Source of the DNA: Rhineura floridana
Taxonomy: Eukaryota > Chordata > Lepidosauria > Squamata > Rhineuridae
Length of the DNA: 64,000 bases
Reading direction: 5' to 3'
Assembly: GCF_030035675.1 (NCBI RefSeq)
Contig: NC_084499.1
Span: 19,881,953-19,945,952 of the forward strand
The translations under genes were made by a program, and so were the position numbers. The notes below the pieces were generated by a model, which saw nothing but the letters and a program-made list of their open reading frames with translations, was not told the origin of the DNA and did no database searches. Shown here piece after piece: positions 60,741 to 64,000 of this stretch (position 1 is its first letter; each line of letters opens with the position of its first letter).

Positions 60741-61269
60741 TATGCACAGATAGCGCATGTCCTGCCTCCCAGGGGGCCGGTTGAATGTTGGCAGTAACAG
60801 CCAGAGAGCCACACTCACCTATAGGGGTAGGTTCTGTTGGCTGCCACTGGTGTGAAAGTATTGCGTATCTACAGGCTGGTATCTATTTGTGTTCATTCTT
60901 TGGCCGCTAACCGCTGCTCTTGCCAATTCGTTCTGCAAAAAAAAAACAAAAAAAAAAACTGTTATTTTGACAGGAAATACCCATAAACGTATTGATATTT
61001 TAGAGACAGGTGTTTTTTTTAAAAAAAATCCATTTTTGAACATATCTGTGGAGAACCGCTGCATAAAAATCTGATCTGCCACAATAGAGAATAAGGGAAT
61101 TAATGGAAAATTCAGTACCAGATCCAAATTGGGTGGAATTCTAGGATATGCCTACTTGCCAAGGGCTGTCCAGGATATTTTTTAAGGGAGGGGGTTATGC
61201 ACAGTACTATAGCACCCAGGAGGCTTGTTCACACGTTACAATAAACATGTTAGCATTTGGAGTTGATTT
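60741..61269. other. Unannotated sequence with A-runs
   Basis: A-rich simple sequence at 60938-60958 and 61020-61030; nothing else recognised. Confidence 0.3.
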
Positions 61270-61725
61270 CTTGGCGAGAGGCTGGCGTGCAACAGGCTCC
61301 CTGCTGTCAGAGCTCACTTTACCCTGGATATAATCACACTGAAACTCTGGGTTTCCGAAAACAAGAAAGCTTACATTTATTATAAGAAACACATGCTGGG
61401 TAGGAAAGATCTTAGTTCTAGCTAGCTGAAGTTGGAGGTGCCTACAGCTACCTGTAACTATTTGCAGTTGGAAATGCAAAGAGCCATGCTTTCTCTATGA
61501 TACGTGCAGGAGAGCGAGACGAAGGAAAGATGTCTCCTATCCCAAGGTGGGACGTCAAAGAAGGAAATGAAGTCAGCAACCCTAAGAATGTCAGTCTAGT
61601 ACCTGAAGGATGGACAGCATAGGTTAGGTCAGAAAGACAGTCTAGGAAGCTTGGAGGTTCCCTTCTCTATCTACCCTTTCCCCATGCAAACCCCGTCAAG
61701 CTGAGTTGCATCCCAACACTTGCAA
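61270..61725 (+). repeat. Unclassified repeat (family T), second copy, possible old LTR
   Basis: Same order of phrases as 50370-50885 ('ccgaaaacaagaaagcttac', 'gtaggaaagatcttagttct', 'cataggttaggtcagaaaga'), ending 'gcatcccaacacttgcaac'. Fossil; no family assigned. Confidence 0.45.
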
Positions 61726-61964
61726 CAAAACACGGGTACAAACTGTTTATATACACGTACAAGGCTTTGTGTGAATGAGTGTACGCTTGTCCATTTGTAC
61801 AACTTAATGGATGGGTGCACAGGCTCTACTTCCCTTGACCGGTGCATGCGAATGCTTTACAAGTATACAGCTCAACTGTTTGTGGACACAGGTATGCAGA
61901 TTGTACGCTTGAGGAATGGCCCATAGGAACACCCCTTCCACACACCCAGCTTGAAAGAGATGGG
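61726..61964. other. Unannotated sequence
   Basis: Nothing recognised. Confidence 0.3.
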
Positions 61965-62130
61965 GCATGCAAAGTGAGATTGGAATGTTGTTACCCTTGA
62001 GTTTTCATGCTTCTCTGAATTTTGCAAAACAATTCTTGGCTTAAATAAATGAAAGACCAAATTTTTATAAAAGTGCACATGCTTGGTTAAAATGTGTACA
62101 AAAATTCATCTTTTAGGATAGACGACAAAC
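61965..62130 (-). mobile_element. Scrap of repeat family U, minus orientation
   Basis: 'ctctgaattttgcaaaacaa' and 'aaatgtgtacaaaaattcat' fit family U. Confidence 0.45.
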
Positions 62131-62162
62131 AAATTTTTTATTATTTTTAGTACTAGTTATTT

Positions 62163-62240
62163 AATACGGGGAGTTCTAGCCAACTAAGTTTTACTCAGAG
62201 TAGACCCACTGAAATTAATGGATCTAAGGCAGTCAGGTTT
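62163..62240. mobile_element. Family S short palindrome, partial
   Basis: 'tttactcagagtagacccac' and 'tgaaattaatggatctaagg'. Confidence 0.6.
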
Positions 62241-62244
62241 AGTA

Positions 62245-62510
62245 TTTATTTAATTAATTATTATCCCGCTCTTCTTCCCAGAAGGTGCCCAGGGCGGCAG
62301 ACAAAAATACTAAAAGCACTTTAAAACATCTGAAAAACATATTTACAAAACAACTTTAAAAACAGCTTAAAAAGCAATTCAGGCACAGACGCAGACTCGG
62401 ATAAGGTCTCTACTTAAAAGGCTTGTTGAAAGAGGAAGGTCTTCAGTAGGCATTGAAAAGATAGCAGAGATGGCGCCTGTCTAATATTTAAGGGGAGGGA
62501 ATCCTAAAGT
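62245..62510 (-). mobile_element. L2-like LINE 3' end, minus strand
   Basis: 'tatcccgctcttcttcccag', 'gcccagggcggcagacaaaa', then 'ggtctctacttaaaaggctt' and 'gaaggtcttcagtaggcatt'; ends 'ctaatatttaaggggaggg'. Confidence 0.8.
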
Positions 62511-62589
62511 GTCTATTCTGAACAGGACTAGCATTGGATGTAACCCAGGATTTTTTTTTAAAATGCAGATTGGTGTAGTAATAGGACAG

Positions 62590-63115
62590 AACCAATTTAT
62601 GCTTCTGAATACCAGTTGCTGGGGATTGCAAGGGCTCAGGTCCTGCTTTTGGGCTTCCCGTGTGGTTGGCCACTATGAGAACAGGATGCTAGACTAGATG
62701 AGCCACTAGCCCAACCCAGCAAGTAGGCTGTCCTGGTGTTCTTCTGGAGAACTTCTGAAGGTTCTTAGTCCAGGCCGGTGGGGTGGGGGTAGGGGGTAGG
62801 GAGGGAGAAGAACAAGGTCTTATCTACATAAAGGGCATTACAGGGCTTTAAAAGAGGATTAGGCAAATTCATGGAGGAGGAGGAGGAAGGAGCAGGCAAT
62901 AACATCCTGGCCAGTAGCTATGTTCTGTCTTCAGTGTTGGGAATGGTATGTCTCTGAATACCAATTGCTGGGAATCGCCAGTGGGGAGAGTTGCTCTTGC
63001 ACTCAGGCCCTGCTTATGGGTTTCCTATCGGGGCATCTGGTTGGCCACTGTGGGTACAGGGGGCTGGACTAGATGGCCCTTTAGTGTGATGCAGCAGGCC
63101 TCACGAGAGAGGCTT
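62590..63115 (+). mobile_element. Two CR1 LINE 3' UTR fragments, plus strand
   Basis: 62590-62740 ('aataccagttgctggggatt', 'ctagactagatgagccacta') and 62840-63115 ('aattcatggaggaggagga', 'gtatgtctctgaataccaat', 'gctggactagatggcccttt'). Confidence 0.85.
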
Positions 63116-64000
63116 TAGCCGCGTTCTTCGTGATCTCCTCAGAGGGAAAAGCTGGAAAGGCGGTTCACCTTGGACAGGCCACAGAACCTTACATTCGATC
63201 CTGGAACCTTTTACACCTCTGCCTTCATTGGCCGTCAAGCGTTACACCTTTCACAAATCCCGGAGGCTGGTTCCTGGGTAGGATGTGCTGCTGAAGTGAG
63301 CCCTCTCCAAATGGTTTGCACGTCCTTGCGTCTTTTTCTTTTTTTTAACTACTGCTCTCGCTTAATATGTATGCAAATACAGCTTCTTCTGCCCTCGCTC
63401 TCTGTGTGGGTTTGCACAGTTAGGAGTGGATTTGCCATTAAACCGTCCCCGTCTCCACATTCGAGGAGTTTGCCTTTGAAACGCTGATAGATGGAGGCAC
63501 AGTGGGGGGAAAAAGAGGAGATAAATGATGGATTTTCGTTATTTCTGCGGAAGGGAGGCAGATGGGAGGGGGCTGCGGAAGGAAAATAAATAGCTGAGGA
63601 GGTCTCGATCTACGCAAAACTCTTGATTGGGGGGAGGGAGGGAGAGCGGAGCCTCGAAAAGGGAGCTGTGACTCATTCCATATGCCGTTCACCTTTCCCT
63701 AATGATGCAAACCTGGGTATTCCCAACAGTGATGACGTGTCGGTGGTAGAGCCATTGTCGAAATTTTGCTGCAAGTGAAGTTTGCAGCAAATGCTTAGAG
63801 GTGTGTGTTTCATCTATGGCAGAAATCTCATGGGGGTATCAAGGGTAGCCAAAGAAGCTCTTCTAAGAAAGTTTCGTCATGGGTTTCTGGCTCCCACCCC
63901 CCGAAGTTGCTACAATTTTTCTCTGCCACTGTGCTTTTCAGATGGTGCATCCGGCCTCTGCAAGGGGGCAGGCTCCAGGGCCCATTGGGATCATAGCAAA
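63116..64000. other. Unique sequence with candidate regulatory sites
   Basis: No repeat recognised. TGACTCA (AP-1 type) lies at 63669-63675, TGATGACGT (CRE/ATF-like) at 63730-63738 and an E-box CATATG near 63680. No exon recognised. Confidence 0.35.

Overview
The window reads as vertebrate nuclear DNA from a squamate reptile, most likely a lizard. The evidence is the repeat content: tRNA-derived SINEs whose tail resembles the Bov-B LINE 3' end (the Sauria SINE pattern), a second tRNA-Ala-like SINE that is often dimeric, CR1 LINEs ending in 8-nt repeats, L2-like LINE 3' ends, and many hAT-type DNA transposons and palindromic MITEs. No confident host protein-coding exon is visible. The best host signal is a CpG-rich block near 4.37-4.78 kb, with a ZNF143-type site and a strong splice donor. 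It could be a promoter and first exon, which would make the rest of the window intron or intergenic DNA.

Layout. 0-4.3 kb: SINE, CR1 (one copy carrying a hAT-like insert), L2 ends and a palindromic MITE. 4.3-4.8 kb: CpG-rich candidate promoter. 5-14 kb: SINE dimers, CR1 and L2 pieces, a decayed tandem array (9.2-9.85 kb), two Sauria SINEs with clear target-site duplications (TSDs), and a 488-bp non-autonomous hAT. 14-20 kb: mostly unique DNA, then a ZMYM1-like hAT remnant, L2 ends and a run of SINEs. 20-23.9 kb: palindromic MITE, CR1, SINE dimer, and one hAT-like element inserted in another. 23.9-26.35 kb: the best CR1 copy, with reverse-transcriptase and C-terminal coding in two frames. 26-37.8 kb: repeats and unique stretches, including several copies of an unassigned ~430-470 bp AT-rich repeat (called U here).

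37.85-42.65 kb: a nearly complete 4807-bp hAT transposon with a perfect 8-bp TSD, 13-bp perfect terminal inverted repeats, a promoter-like region with two CCAAT boxes, and a four-exon BED-finger transposase on the minus strand. Splice phases agree at all three introns. Two small indels disrupt its frame, so this copy is probably inactive.

42.7-64 kb: more CR1, L2, SINE and hAT-derived repeats. These include a SINE within a SINE within a CR1 (55.1-55.8 kb), a near-perfect 66-nt hairpin (48.83-48.89 kb), two copies of a ~500-bp repeat that could be an old LTR, and two unique stretches (57.0-57.8 and 63.1-64.0 kb) that look like candidate regulatory DNA. Family names rest on motifs read by eye. 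Boundaries are approximate unless a TSD is given.
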